From positions 115,286 through 158,914 of the forward strand of contig NZ_RJNA01000004.1 in the NCBI RefSeq assembly GCF_003943815.1: a stretch of 43,629 bases of DNA, read 5' to 3'. This document shows, in pieces, positions 1 to 6,841 of this stretch; position 1 is the stretch's first letter; each line of letters starts with the position of its first letter. The notes beneath the pieces were generated by a model. The model saw only the letters and a list, made by a program, of their open reading frames with translations. It was not told the origin of the DNA and did no database searches. Origin of the DNA: Streptococcus cristatus (GTDB taxonomy: Bacteria > Bacillota > Bacilli > Lactobacillales > Streptococcaceae). Made by a program: the position numbers and the translations under genes.

Positions 1-49
1 CCACCATGAAGATAACCGCCTGTGTATTGGTTAAATCTAGTTCATTCAT
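1..49 (-). CDS. Partial CDS, unknown function (5' end only)
   Basis: An ATG at 49 follows the stop of the upstream gene (51-53) after a single base. It opens a frame that stays open to the left edge (MNELDLTNTQAVIFMV...). The tight spacing makes it the next gene of the leftward operon of the integrated element. Only 16 residues are visible and I do not recognise them. The hydrophobic end of the visible part could begin a membrane segment, but that is speculative. Confidence 0.5.
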   Translation of the reverse strand, partial: MNELDLTNTQAVIFMV

Positions 50-50
50 G

Positions 51-251
51 CTATGCCCTCGCTTTGTAATTCTTGATGTAGTCCACTTGGTCGCTTAGTT
101 CCATCTTCAGGAAGTCGTCCACCTCTTCGGTGCTTACTTTTCGATCTACAAAATCAGTAATAAACCGGAAGAGGTTAGGGTGTCTCTCCTTGATTTCAGC
201 CATTTGTTTATCAAATTCTGCTTGTGTCATGTTGTCTAGATCTAGTGTCAT
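51..251 (-). CDS. Small hypothetical protein of the integrated element (66 aa)
   Basis: A 66-residue, charged, mostly helical-looking soluble protein with no signal peptide or membrane segment. Its ATG overlaps the stop of the upstream 150-aa gene in an ATGA arrangement, and the next gene starts one base after its stop, so it belongs to a tightly coupled leftward operon. I do not recognise the family. Position in the early operon, opposite the integrase and CI-like repressor, suggests a function in replication, regulation or induction of the mobile element; this is inference from context only. Confidence 0.65.
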   Translation of the reverse strand: MTLDLDNMTQAEFDKQMAEIKERHPNLFRFITDFVDRKVSTEEVDDFLKMELSDQVDYIKNYKARA

Positions 252-700
252 TGCATTGCCTCCTCAAACTTCTCTATAAGATGATCTTTACTTACTTTCC
301 GAGTATCATTTTTAGAATTAAAAAGAATATCCTTTAAGGTTATAGTAGCCTCTAAATACTCCTTTTCAGCATGTTCCATATACTCCTGCTGCTCTGCTTC
401 GTTGTCAAAAAAGTGCTTGGCTTGGCGTTTAAAGAACGCTTGTCGCATAGCGTCCATTTCAAAAATACCAGGGTGGAAAAGCATTCCTGTAGTGCTTTTA
501 GTAACTGCCGCGATTTTATGACTTTCATTTAATTCAGGAAGTTCAATCCAAAGTAAGCGGGATAAATCTTCTTTGATGGATTTTGTCTGACTTGCCAATA
601 AAGAAAGCCTTCCTAGGTCGTTTTTTTCGCTAATTTCTCGCATCTCTGCGCTAATTCTGTCTATACGTCTAGTTAAATTCTCGTATGTTGTTTCTATCAT
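248..700 (-). CDS. Hypothetical protein of the integrated element (150 aa)
   Basis: A 150-residue soluble protein with long charged helical stretches (residues about 5-60 and 95-150) that could form coiled coils; no catalytic motif is visible. The start at 700 is supported by AGAGG about 8 bases upstream. Its end overlaps the start of the 66-aa gene by four bases (ATGA), which indicates translational coupling. I do not recognise it. It probably belongs to the leftward early operon of the element, although 330 bases with a remnant frame and a rightward promoter-terminator pair separate it from the Cro-like gene. Confidence 0.65.
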   Translation of the reverse strand: MIETTYENLTRRIDRISAEMREISEKNDLGRLSLLASQTKSIKEDLSRLLWIELPELNESHKIAAVTKSTTGMLFHPGIFEMDAMRQAFFKRQAKHFFDNEAEQQEYMEHAEKEYLEATITLKDILFNSKNDTRKVSKDHLIEKFEEAMQ

Positions 701-723
701 GGTGTTTACCTCTGTTTCTTTGT

Positions 724-843
724 CTATGTAATTGCCCTGCTGGGCTTGTCCTGTTTTGACAGCTTTTTAATGTCTTTCCTGTAATTGCTCATATCCTCAC
801 GCTCAGAGTCGCCAATATTTGAAAGCGTGAGAAAATACCAGTT
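724..843 (-). pseudogene. Possible gene remnant or very small ORF
   Basis: A leftward open frame of 39 codons between a stop at 844-846 and a stop at 724-726. It has a protein-like composition (contains GDSEREDMSNYRKDIKKLSK). The only ATG (790-792) would give 22 residues, and its purine-rich upstream stretch lies too close for a normal ribosome binding site. I read it as the C-terminal remnant of a deleted element gene, or a genuine 22-aa peptide. No family was recognised. Confidence 0.25.
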
Positions 844-887
844 TTAAGAGCTAGCGCTCTCTCGTTTGGGCACAAATCACTATTTTG

Positions 888-896
888 TGATATAAT
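888..896 (+). promoter_or_regulatory. Extended -10 promoter pointing right, inside the leftward operon
   Basis: TGATATAAT is a perfect TATAAT (891-896) preceded by TG one base away. The -35 region is weak. A small inverted repeat (ATCAC...GTGAT, about 877-891) overlaps it and could be an operator. No rightward ORF follows; a hairpin with a T run lies about 60-90 bases downstream, so the pair would give an RNA of roughly 90 nt. Confidence 0.45.
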
Positions 897-901
897 TAAA
901 T

Positions 902-929
902 AAATACCTAACTAAATCCCATACTTGCT
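902..929 (+). repeat. 28-bp direct repeat, copy 1
   Basis: Identical at 26 of 28 positions to 2090-2117 in the leader of the integrase gene; the last 19 bases (911-929) are a perfect match. This copy sits at the predicted start of the putative short RNA. Confidence 0.7.
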
Positions 930-993
930 ATTTGTGGTTTTAGTTGTTTGTGTGAAAAGCCTTGCTGATTTGGTCGTCGGTCTAGGCTTTTTT
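903..993 (+). ncRNA. Putative small RNA of the integrated element
   Basis: The predicted transcript starts about 7 bases after the TATAAT at 891-896 and ends at a hairpin with arms AAAAGCCT (955-962) and AGGCTTTT (984-991) followed by more T. It carries no start codon with a ribosome binding site. Its first 28 bases repeat the leader of the integrase mRNA. It lies antisense to the leftward early transcript. This is prediction from promoter and terminator signals only. Confidence 0.35.
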
Positions 994-1032
994 GTTGCTT
1001 AGATTTCTATAAGTGAAAGGTAGTAAGAAATC

Positions 1033-1221
1033 TTATAAATCTTCTACTAGCCAGTTCATAACTGCCTCATAGATACGCTTGGGAGCGTCATAGTCCCCAT
1101 TTTCAACTTTGGTATAGGTTTGTGGTTTAATACCTAATTCCTCAGCTACAGCCTTTTTAGTCTGCTGAGCCTTAGCACGTTTAACACGTACCTTTTCAGC
1201 CAACTTAGTTGTAATTAGCAT
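1033..1221 (-). CDS. Cro-like helix-turn-helix regulator (62 aa)
   Basis: A 62-residue DNA-binding protein that is almost entirely an XRE-type HTH: helices around residues 20-45 with ELGIKPQTYTKVENGDYDAP as turn and recognition helix. It is transcribed away from the CI-like repressor and is probably the first gene of the leftward early operon, i.e. a Cro-type switch protein. The start at 1221 is preferred over an in-frame ATG at 1278 for two reasons. AAAGGGGG lies 5-12 bases upstream, and the strong promoter at 1267-1295 would begin transcription near 1260, after the longer start. It probably represses one or both divergent promoters through the paired GGCCTTTTTTGCCGT sites. Confidence 0.8.
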   Translation of the reverse strand: MLITTKLAEKVRVKRAKAQQTKKAVAEELGIKPQTYTKVENGDYDAPKRIYEAVMNWLVEDL

Positions 1222-1237
1222 TCGATCCCCCTTTCTA

Positions 1238-1256
1238 ACGGCCTTTTTTGCCGTTG
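1238..1256. promoter_or_regulatory. Palindromic operator 1
   Basis: AACGGC-CTTTTTT-GCCGTT is a perfect 6-bp inverted repeat around a 7-base T tract. It lies just after the predicted start of the leftward transcript and before the Cro-like gene. A 15-base core recurs exactly at 1325-1339. Confidence 0.6.
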
Positions 1257-1266
1257 TTTGATAGCA

Positions 1267-1295
1267 ATTATACGACATTAAACTACGTATGTCAA
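1267..1295 (-). promoter_or_regulatory. Consensus promoter for the leftward early operon
   Basis: On the minus strand TTGACA (1295-1290), a 17-base spacer and TATAAT (1272-1267): a perfect consensus promoter. It is expected to be strong when not repressed. Confidence 0.85.
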
Positions 1296-1324
1296 CTATT
1301 TTTGTTATTTTTTTAATTTTTTAT

Positions 1325-1339
1325 GGCCTTTTTTGCCGT
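1325..1339. promoter_or_regulatory. Operator 2, upstream of the CI-like gene
   Basis: GGCCTTTTTTGCCGT is identical to the core of operator 1 (1240-1254), 85 bases away. It overlaps the -35 region of the rightward promoter whose -10 is TATAAT at 1347-1352. The paired sites fit a bistable switch between the two regulators. Confidence 0.55.
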
Positions 1340-1346
1340 AATAGGT

Positions 1347-1352
1347 TATAAT
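1347..1352 (+). promoter_or_regulatory. -10 box of the CI-like repressor gene
   Basis: TATAAT lies 25 bases before the ATG at 1378. No good -35 is visible; operator 2 occupies that region. Transcription would start near 1358, giving a leader of about 20 nt that contains AAAGG. Confidence 0.5.
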
Positions 1353-1377
1353 TTACTCGAAAGGTAGAATCTTACGT

Positions 1378-1968
1378 ATGAATAGAATTAAAGAATTGAG
1401 AGAAAATATAGGATTATCTCAAGAAAAATTAGCTAAAAACCTATCAATAAACTTACGAACATTACAACGCTGGGAAAATGATGAGACAGCTATACGAAAG
1501 AAAAATGCGGAGAAAATTGCAAATTATTTCAATGTTTCTGTTCCATATTTATTAGGTTATACAGCAGAAATAGACGCCTCCAGTAATTGGGGGAAAATAT
1601 TATCTATTTCCTCTCGAGATCCTGACTACGAGGCTGTAAAAGCTGGTAAATCAATTTTCCAATCTCTCACCCCTCCAAATAGTGATAAAATCCTTGAGAA
1701 CAACATATTTGAATACTACGTAAATTTTTATAAAGATGGTAAGACAAAGAACAAACATAATCTATCAGAAGAGGATTTAGAAAAGTTTTTTGGCGAACAA
1801 CATATTAGTCACTCTTCCTCAAAAAGACTCAACAACTTTTATCAGGCCTTAGCCTTCTTAGAAGCTGAAGAGGCTGCTGTTCTTTCATGCTTTTCTCTTT
1901 TATCAAAAGAGAAAAAGGCTGCTGTATATGAAATACTAGCAGGACTAATTACCCCGGACAATAAATAA
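1378..1968 (+). CDS. CI-like XRE-family repressor (196 aa)
   Basis: The N-terminal HTH_3 domain (residues about 3-60: IKELRENIGLSQEKLAKNLSINLRTLQRWEN) is typical of phage and ICE repressors. The remaining 130 residues show no obvious S24/LexA peptidase core, and I cannot pick out the Ala-Gly cleavage site or a Ser/Lys pair. Induction by self-cleavage is therefore doubtful; release by a partner protein, as for repressors of phage-inducible islands, would fit better (inference). It is divergent from the Cro-like gene with shared operators and lies upstream of the integrase on the same strand. Its role is presumably to keep the leftward operon silent. Confidence 0.8.
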   Translation: MNRIKELRENIGLSQEKLAKNLSINLRTLQRWENDETAIRKKNAEKIANYFNVSVPYLLGYTAEIDASSNWGKILSISSRDPDYEAVKAGKSIFQSLTPPNSDKILENNIFEYYVNFYKDGKTKNKHNLSEEDLEKFFGEQHISHSSSKRLNNFYQALAFLEAEEAAVLSCFSLLSKEKKAAVYEILAGLITPDNK

Positions 1969-2089
1969 CCCCCTAAAATCCCCTCTAAGCGATTTTACAG
2001 CTCAGCTATACAAATTATCATCACACCTAAAACAAACGAAAATAGGGCTATTCTCGTAGCTCTCAGAGCCATATAAAAACAATATTCAT

Positions 2090-2117
2090 AAATACTTGAC
2101 TAAATCCCATACTTGCT
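2090..2117 (+). repeat. 28-bp direct repeat, copy 2 (integrase leader)
   Basis: Matches 902-929 at 26 of 28 positions. It lies 11 bases before the integrase ribosome binding site (AGAAAGG, 2128-2134), so it is probably in the integrase mRNA leader. Confidence 0.7.
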
Positions 2118-2141
2118 TACTGATGTTAGAAAGGTATGACT

Positions 2142-3305
2142 ATGAATATTACAGAATACAAAAAGAAAAACGGTACTACAGTGTACCGTGCAAGTGTTTA
2201 TTTAGGCGTTGATAAACTTACAGGGAAAAAAGCTAGGACTACGGTCACGGCCAGCACTAAAAAGGGCGTTAAAATCAAAGCTAGGGAGGCTGTCAATGCT
2301 TTTGCAGCTAATGGATATAGCGTAAAGGAAAAGCCAACCATTACAACCTATAGGGAGCTGGTTGCTCTATGGTGGGAGAGTTACAAGAATACAATCAAGC
2401 CAAACTCCCAGCAATCCATGGAGGGGATCGTAAGGCTTCATATTTTGCCTGTATTCGGCGATTATAAGCTAGACAAGCTCACTACTCCCATTATCCAGCA
2501 ACAAGTCAATAAGTGGGCTGACAAGGCCAATAAGGGCGAAAAAGGATCATACGCAAACTATAGCTTTCTTAACAATATAAATCGCCGTATTCTCCAATAT
2601 GGCGTTACTATGCAAGCGATCCAACACAACCCTGCTAGAGATGTCATTATCCCACGTAAGCAACAAAACAAGGAACATAAGGTAAAGTTTTTCAGCAATC
2701 AGGAACTAAAACAGTTTTTAGACTACCTGGAAGATTTGGATCAGTCTAGTTATGAGAATTTCTTTGACTACGTGCTTTATAAAACATTGCTGGCCAGTGG
2801 TTGCCGTATTGGTGAGGCTTTAGCTCTTGAGTGGCCTGATATTGACCTTAAAAAAGGCACTATCAGCATATCTAAGACTCTCAATAGATACCAGGAAACA
2901 AACACACCTAAATCTAAGGCAGGTCTAAGAGAGATTGACATAGACAAGGCTACAGTTTCCCTACTCAAACAATATAAAAAACGTCAACAAGTCCAGTCAT
3001 GGCAACTAGGACGGTCTGAGGGGATTGTCTTTACTCCTTTTACCACAAAATACGCTTACGCTTGCTTACTAAGAAAGAGGCTACAAAGTCACTTTAAAGC
3101 TGCTGGCGTTCCTGATATTAGTTTCCATGGTTTCAGACATACTCACGCTACAATCATGCTATACGCTGGCATAGAGGCGAAAGATTTACAGTATAGGCTA
3201 GGCCACTCTAATATCTCAATGACCTTGAATACTTATGTCCATGCTACCAAAGAGGGAGCTAAAAAAGCCGTCTCAATCTTTGAGGCAGCTATCAGCAATC
3301 TATAA
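2142..3305 (+). CDS. int: Tyrosine recombinase / integrase
   Basis: Site-specific recombinase that inserts and excises the element. Numbered from an upstream in-frame ATG at 2136: an N-terminal arm-binding domain (about 1-60), a core-binding SAM-like domain (about 70-170) and a C-terminal catalytic domain with R224 (SGCRIGEAL), a Lys near 259-261, H331-x-x-R334 (HGFRHTH), H357 (LGHSN) and nucleophile Y367 (NTYVH). All catalytic residues are present, so it should be active. I chose the ATG at 2142 because AGAAAGG lies 7 bases upstream; the ATG at 2136 is one base from it. The gene faces the rpsD terminator, as expected for an integrase next to its attachment site. The leader carries repeat copy 2. 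Confidence 0.93.
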   Translation: MNITEYKKKNGTTVYRASVYLGVDKLTGKKARTTVTASTKKGVKIKAREAVNAFAANGYSVKEKPTITTYRELVALWWESYKNTIKPNSQQSMEGIVRLHILPVFGDYKLDKLTTPIIQQQVNKWADKANKGEKGSYANYSFLNNINRRILQYGVTMQAIQHNPARDVIIPRKQQNKEHKVKFFSNQELKQFLDYLEDLDQSSYENFFDYVLYKTLLASGCRIGEALALEWPDIDLKKGTISISKTLNRYQETNTPKSKAGLREIDIDKATVSLLKQYKKRQQVQSWQLGRSEGIVFTPFTTKYAYACLLRKRLQSHFKAAGVPDISFHGFRHTHATIMLYAGIEAKDLQYRLGHSNISMTLNTYVHATKEGAKKAVSIFEAAISNL

Positions 3306-3311
3306 ATAATA

Positions 3312-3337
3312 AGGGTGCCCCATTTTTGGGCTACCCT
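3312..3337 (+). terminator. int: Hairpin after the integrase
   Basis: AGGGTGCCCC and GGGCTACCCT form a stem with one mismatch around a T-rich loop just after the integrase stop. There is no clear T run on the plus strand, so termination strength is uncertain. Confidence 0.5.
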
Positions 3338-3339
3338 AT

Positions 3340-3391
3340 TACTATACCTAAAATTAGTTATGGGTAACTAAAAGGGTAGTAAAATCAAAAA
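3340..3391. other. Probable element/chromosome junction (attachment site region)
   Basis: Between the integrase hairpin and the rpsD terminator lies an inverted repeat, TTAGTTA (3354-3360) and TAACTAA (3365-3371), with outer TACTA (3340-3344) and TAGTA (3377-3381). Tyrosine recombinase cores commonly have such inverted half-sites. The exact core cannot be set without the other end of the element, which is outside the window. Confidence 0.4.
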
Positions 3392-3422
3392 AAGCACTCT
3401 AGGATAGAGGCCTAAAGTGCTT
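3385..3422 (-). terminator. rpsD: rpsD terminator
   Basis: On the minus strand AAGCACTTTAGG (3422-3411) pairs with CCTAGAGTGCTT (3403-3392), 12 bp with one G-T pair, followed by a run of T. The element appears to have inserted directly beyond it. Confidence 0.85.
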
Positions 3423-3461
3423 AGTTTCAAGGCTTTACAGCCTATCTTATTCAATAAAATA

Positions 3462-4073
3462 TTACAACATTTTGTTGTAGAATTCAACGACAAGTGCTTC
3501 GTTGATTTCTGGGTTGATTTCGTCGCGTTCTGGCAAGCGAGTCAATGAACCTTCCAATTTTTCAGCGTCGAATGATACGAATGCTGGACGTCCAAGAGTA
3601 GCTTCTACCGCTTCAAGGATTGCAGGAACTTTCAATGATTTTTCGCGAACTGAGATCACTTGACCTGGAGTTACGCGGTATGATGGGATATCAACGCGTT
3701 TGCCGTCAACAAGGATGTGACCGTGGTTTACGAATTGGCGAGCTTGACGACGAGTAGTCGCAAGACCAAGACGGTAAACAACGTTATCCAAACGACGTTC
3801 CAAAAGAAGCATGAAGTTGAAACCAAGGATTCCGCCTTTGATTTTTGTAGCTTGTACGAACAAGTTACGGAATTGTTTTTCACCTACACCGTAAGTGAAA
3901 CGAAGTTTTTGTTTTTCAGCCAATTGCAAACCGTATTCTGACAATTTAGAACGGTTGTTTGGTCCGTGTTGTCCTGGTACGTAGTTACGACGTGCCAATT
4001 CTTTACCTGTACCTGTAAGTGAAAGGCCAAGGCGACGAGCTTGTTTCCAAGATGGTCCTGTATAACGTGACAT
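3462..4073 (-). CDS. rpsD: 30S ribosomal protein S4
   Basis: Primary 16S rRNA binding protein that starts assembly of the 30S body. The 203-aa length is usual for Firmicutes. The N-terminal domain ([26 protein letters not shown]) is of the type without zinc-binding cysteines, and the S4 RNA-binding fold occupies about residues 92-150 ([32 protein letters not shown]). AGGAGGA precedes the ATG. It is monocistronic, with its own promoter and terminator. The leader of about 150 nt is long enough for autoregulation by S4, which is known for rpsD in Bacillus. Its 3' flank is the likely insertion target of the integrative element. Confidence 0.98.
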   Translation of the reverse strand: MSRYTGPSWKQARRLGLSLTGTGKELARRNYVPGQHGPNNRSKLSEYGLQLAEKQKLRFTYGVGEKQFRNLFVQATKIKGGILGFNFMLLLERRLDNVVYRLGLATTRRQARQFVNHGHILVDGKRVDIPSYRVTPGQVISVREKSLKVPAILEAVEATLGRPAFVSFDAEKLEGSLTRLPERDEINPEINEALVVEFYNKML

Positions 4074-4226
4074 ATGTATGTCCTCCTAAAAATAAAAATA
4101 TTTCGGTGGAAATAGTCACTTAGAAAGCCCTGATTCGTGCAGATGCCCTTCGCCTAAACAGCCAAGGTTACTTGTCATAAGACACCTGTTGACGAGCTTC
4201 ATGCTTTCCTGCTGCTATTTCACACA
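4074..4226 (-). promoter_or_regulatory. rpsD: rpsD leader, possible S4 autoregulatory RNA
   Basis: About 150 nt of transcribed leader lie between the predicted start and the rpsD ATG. It contains several short complementary segments. Firmicute rpsD leaders are known to bind S4; I infer the same here but did not fold the sequence. Confidence 0.35.
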
Positions 4227-4232
4227 AAGGCT

Positions 4233-4261
4233 ATTGTACCACGAATAAAGTCAAAAGTAAA
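4233..4261 (-). promoter_or_regulatory. rpsD: rpsD promoter
   Basis: Minus strand TTTACT (4261-4256), a 17-base spacer and TACAAT (4238-4233), giving a start near 4226. Confidence 0.6.
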
Positions 4262-4272
4262 GACTATTCTAC

Positions 4273-4298
4273 AAAAAATCAAGCCCAGAGGCTTGATT
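4273..4298 (-). terminator. Terminator of the thiamine-precursor transporter operon
   Basis: On the minus strand ATCAAGCC and GGCTTGAT form a perfect 8-bp stem with a 4-base loop, followed by TTTTTT. Confidence 0.9.
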
Positions 4299-4325
4299 AA
4301 AGTCATTTTTAAAAAACAAGGCAGC

Positions 4326-5048
4326 TTACAGCCCCAAAAGCTTCAAAATCTCCTGCTTGTATCGTAGCTTCTGTAGTTCTTTATCCTCACTGTCTGACCA
4401 AGTCAGTTGGAGATCTGCTACGATTTGCCCAGGCCGATTTTTCAGAATATAGATGCGGTCACTGAGAGCCAGGGCCTCCTCAATGCTATGGGTAATGAGG
4501 AGAGTCGTCAGACCCAGTCTGCGATGAATGTCCAGATACCAGGCGTGTAGCTCCATCTTGGTCAGCTCATCCAAGGCACTAAAGGCCTCGTCTAGAAGAA
4601 ATAGCTTGTGACCGAACATATAGGTCCGCAACAGAGCCACGCGCTGCCGCATCCCCCCGCTCAGCTCATGTGGATACTTGTCTGCCACATCAAAGAGACT
4701 GAACTCCTTCAAAATCTGACTTGCCTGCTCCGCCGCTTCCTTTTTGGATACCTTTCGGATTAGCAGGGGCAAGATGACATTGCCCAGCACCGTCTTGTGC
4801 TCCAGCAGCAAGTCCTTCTGCAGCATATAACTTACCCGGCCCTTGGGATTTTCCTGCCCGTCTAGGACAATCCTGCCCGACTGGACCTCCAAAATCCCTG
4901 CAATCAGATTAAAGAGGGTCGTTTTCCCAACGCCACTAGGACCCAAAATAGCCACCACCTGGCCAGCTTCCACCTCTAGGCTGATATCTTTCAAAATCTG
5001 CTGCTCATCATAAGCGTAGCTTACATTTTCAAGTTTAATTTCTGTCAT
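4326..5048 (-). CDS. ABC transporter ATP-binding protein, thiamine precursor (ThiZ-like)
   Basis: 240-residue cytoplasmic ATPase of a nitrate/taurine/HMP-type importer. Visible motifs are Walker A GPSGVGKT (36-43), signature LSGGM (129-133) and Walker B LFLLDE (149-154) followed by the D-loop SALD. Its ATG overlaps the stop of the binding-protein gene (TAATG), which implies translational coupling. It is the last gene of a four-gene unit behind a TPP riboswitch and ends at a clear terminator. The substrate is inferred from the riboswitch and from the NMT1/THI5-type binding protein: probably hydroxymethylpyrimidine or a related thiamine precursor. Confidence 0.88.
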   Translation of the reverse strand: MTEIKLENVSYAYDEQQILKDISLEVEAGQVVAILGPSGVGKTTLFNLIAGILEVQSGRIVLDGQENPKGRVSYMLQKDLLLEHKTVLGNVILPLLIRKVSKKEAAEQASQILKEFSLFDVADKYPHELSGGMRQRVALLRTYMFGHKLFLLDEAFSALDELTKMELHAWYLDIHRRLGLTTLLITHSIEEALALSDRIYILKNRPGQIVADLQLTWSDSEDKELQKLRYKQEILKLLGL

Positions 5049-6046
5049 TATTTTATATAGTCGTTACTAAATCCCTTATTACTCAAGTCATTGTTCACGA
5101 TGCCATTGTCCTTGGCCCATTTGTAAAAGGCATTCCAGCGGCTAGCCTCAAACTGACCCCACTTGTCCTTATCTGATGCATATTGCTCGGACAAATATTT
5201 TTGGGAAGCCAAGACAAAGTCACGCTTGCTTTTCAGCTCCGGAGCATGCTTGATTAAAATATCTGCCGCTTCTTCAGGGTGCTCCATGGCATATTGATAG
5301 CCCTTCTTGATGGCTTGAAGAACCTTTTTCGCATCTTCTGGATTCTTCTTGAGATAGTCATTATTAGCAATAATCACTGGAGAATAGTAGTCAAACTCCT
5401 TGACATAGTCCTTCATGTAAAAGAAATTCGTGTCCATGCCTTGCGTCTCTGCCATGATGCCGTCCCAGCCATGATAAATCCAGGCTGCATCAAACAAGCC
5501 ATTTTCAATCGGCGTAATAGAGTTGGAATCGTTGTTGGGAACTTTTTCCACTTCATCAAACTGACCGCCTTGGCTTTCTACCAAAGTTTTGAGCATGCCC
5601 AGCTCCACTGGATCATTCCATGTACCGTATTTCTTGCCAGCCAGATCCTTAGGACTTGTAATCCCTGCAGACTTCTTGGAAATAATACCCGAAGTATTGT
5701 GTTCTACAATAGCCGCTACAGCTGTGATTTCTGCGCCCTTATCCAGTTTTTTAGCCATGGAGTCCTGGAAGTAAATACCAAAAGGTGCCTTGCCGTTGAT
5801 AATCAAATCCGAACTGCTATCTTCAGGCGGTAACTTGATATCCACATCCACACCTGCTTTCTTAAAGTAGCCCTTTTCCTGAGCTACATAGAGGCCAGTA
5901 TGGTTGGTGTTAGGTGACCAGTCTAGGATAAAATCAATCTTTTTATCCTTCTTAGCTGACTCCGAGCCTGACTGACTGCAAGCCGCTAGGCCAAAGATAG
6001 ACACGGCAGCCAAACCTGCCAGCAACATTTTATAAGTTTTTTTCAT
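5048..6046 (-). CDS. Thiamine-precursor binding lipoprotein (ThiY-like, NMT1/THI5 family)
   Basis: 332-residue extracytoplasmic solute-binding lipoprotein. A signal peptide with a lipobox ends at Cys23 (GLAAC), so it should be lipid-anchored on the outer face of the membrane. DWSPNTNHTG (about 42-51) is characteristic of the NMT1/THI5-like family that binds pyrimidine precursors of thiamine. The ribosome binding site AAGAGGA precedes the ATG at 6046, and the stop overlaps the ATPase gene start. It would hand substrate to the permease encoded just upstream. The TPP riboswitch at 7331-7412 supports a thiamine role. Exact ligand specificity (HMP or a degradation product) cannot be told from sequence. 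Confidence 0.9.
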   Translation of the reverse strand: MKKTYKMLLAGLAAVSIFGLAACSQSGSESAKKDKKIDFILDWSPNTNHTGLYVAQEKGYFKKAGVDVDIKLPPEDSSSDLIINGKAPFGIYFQDSMAKKLDKGAEITAVAAIVEHNTSGIISKKSAGITSPKDLAGKKYGTWNDPVELGMLKTLVESQGGQFDEVEKVPNNDSNSITPIENGLFDAAWIYHGWDGIMAETQGMDTNFFYMKDYVKEFDYYSPVIIANNDYLKKNPEDAKKVLQAIKKGYQYAMEHPEEAADILIKHAPELKSKRDFVLASQKYLSEQYASDKDKWGQFEASRWNAFYKWAKDNGIVNNDLSNKGFSNDYIK

Positions 6047-6088
6047 TATAATCCTCTTTTCTTTTTTGGAAATAGCAGAGCTGAGCTC

Positions 6089-6841
6089 TTATTTCCATTT
6101 AATAACATATTTTTCACTGACAGCCACCAGCTTCATTCCCAGAAGACTGATGACCGAAACCAATATGATAATAGCAAACATGGTGTCGTACTGGAAAAGT
6201 TTCTTGGACTGAATCATGTAAACACCCAAGCCTTCGAAACCGCCCAGCCATTCGGAAACCACGGTCGTGATAAAGGCATAGGAAACACTAACGCGCAAGC
6301 CCGTATAGAAATAGGGCAGGCTGGTCGGAATCTTAAAATGCCAGAGAATCTGCCAGCGATTGGCCTGCATAAGCTCAAAGAGCGTCAGAGTATCCCGATC
6401 ACAATGCCGAAAACCATCCAGAATACTGACGATAATCGGAAAAGTCGTCGTCAGAATAATGAGCACAATCTTGGGCAAAATCCCATAACCCAGCCAGAGA
6501 ACCAGGATTGGCGCCAAAGCAATGGTCGGAATCGTCTGCACCACGACCATCATGGGGTAAACCAAATCATTGAGCCAGCTCATGCTGTCCATGAACACGG
6601 CTAATATACAGGCCAAGACGACACCCAAGACTAACCCCAGCAGGGCTACTTTTAAGGTGGCCCAGCTATGACTTGCTAGAAATCCCGCATCTCTGATAAA
6701 GGCCTGACCGATTTCCAGAGGTGTCGGCAGGATAAACTTGGGCAAGAGCTTGAGCCAGCCCATGACCTGCCAGATGACAAGGATTCCCAGCATACCCAAA
6801 AGGCTAATCTGCTGCCGCAGGATATTTTTCAAGTTTTTCAT
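6089..6841 (-). CDS. ABC transporter permease, thiamine precursor (ThiX-like)
   Basis: About 250-residue integral membrane protein with five to six hydrophobic segments and the BPD_transp_1 EAA-type loop (LTLFELMQANRWQILWHFKIPTSLP, shown here only as a landmark around residues 150-175). It forms the channel of the importer with the ATPase and lipoprotein downstream. An in-frame TTG at 6844 directly precedes the ATG at 6841; I use the ATG, with GGAAAGA about 11 bases upstream. The start lies inside the upstream thiamine-binding gene (38-bp overlap), so translation is probably coupled. Confidence 0.88.
   Translation of the reverse strand: MKNLKNILRQQISLLGMLGILVIWQVMGWLKLLPKFILPTPLEIGQAFIRDAGFLASHSWATLKVALLGLVLGVVLACILAVFMDSMSWLNDLVYPMMVVVQTIPTIALAPILVLWLGYGILPKIVLIILTTTFPIIVSILDGFRHCDRDTLTLFELMQANRWQILWHFKIPTSLPYFYTGLRVSVSYAFITTVVSEWLGGFEGLGVYMIQSKKLFQYDTMFAIIILVSVISLLGMKLVAVSEKYVIKWK

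Noticed and set aside
902..2117. The 28-bp repeats as integrase arm-type sites of attP
   Set aside because: They lie about 1.2 and 2.4 kb from the likely core at 3.35 kb, too far for arm sites of this recombinase type.
5279..5833. 184-codon rightward ORF over the thiY-like gene
   Set aside because: Shadow of the real gene on the opposite strand; no promoter, ribosome binding site or protein-like features.
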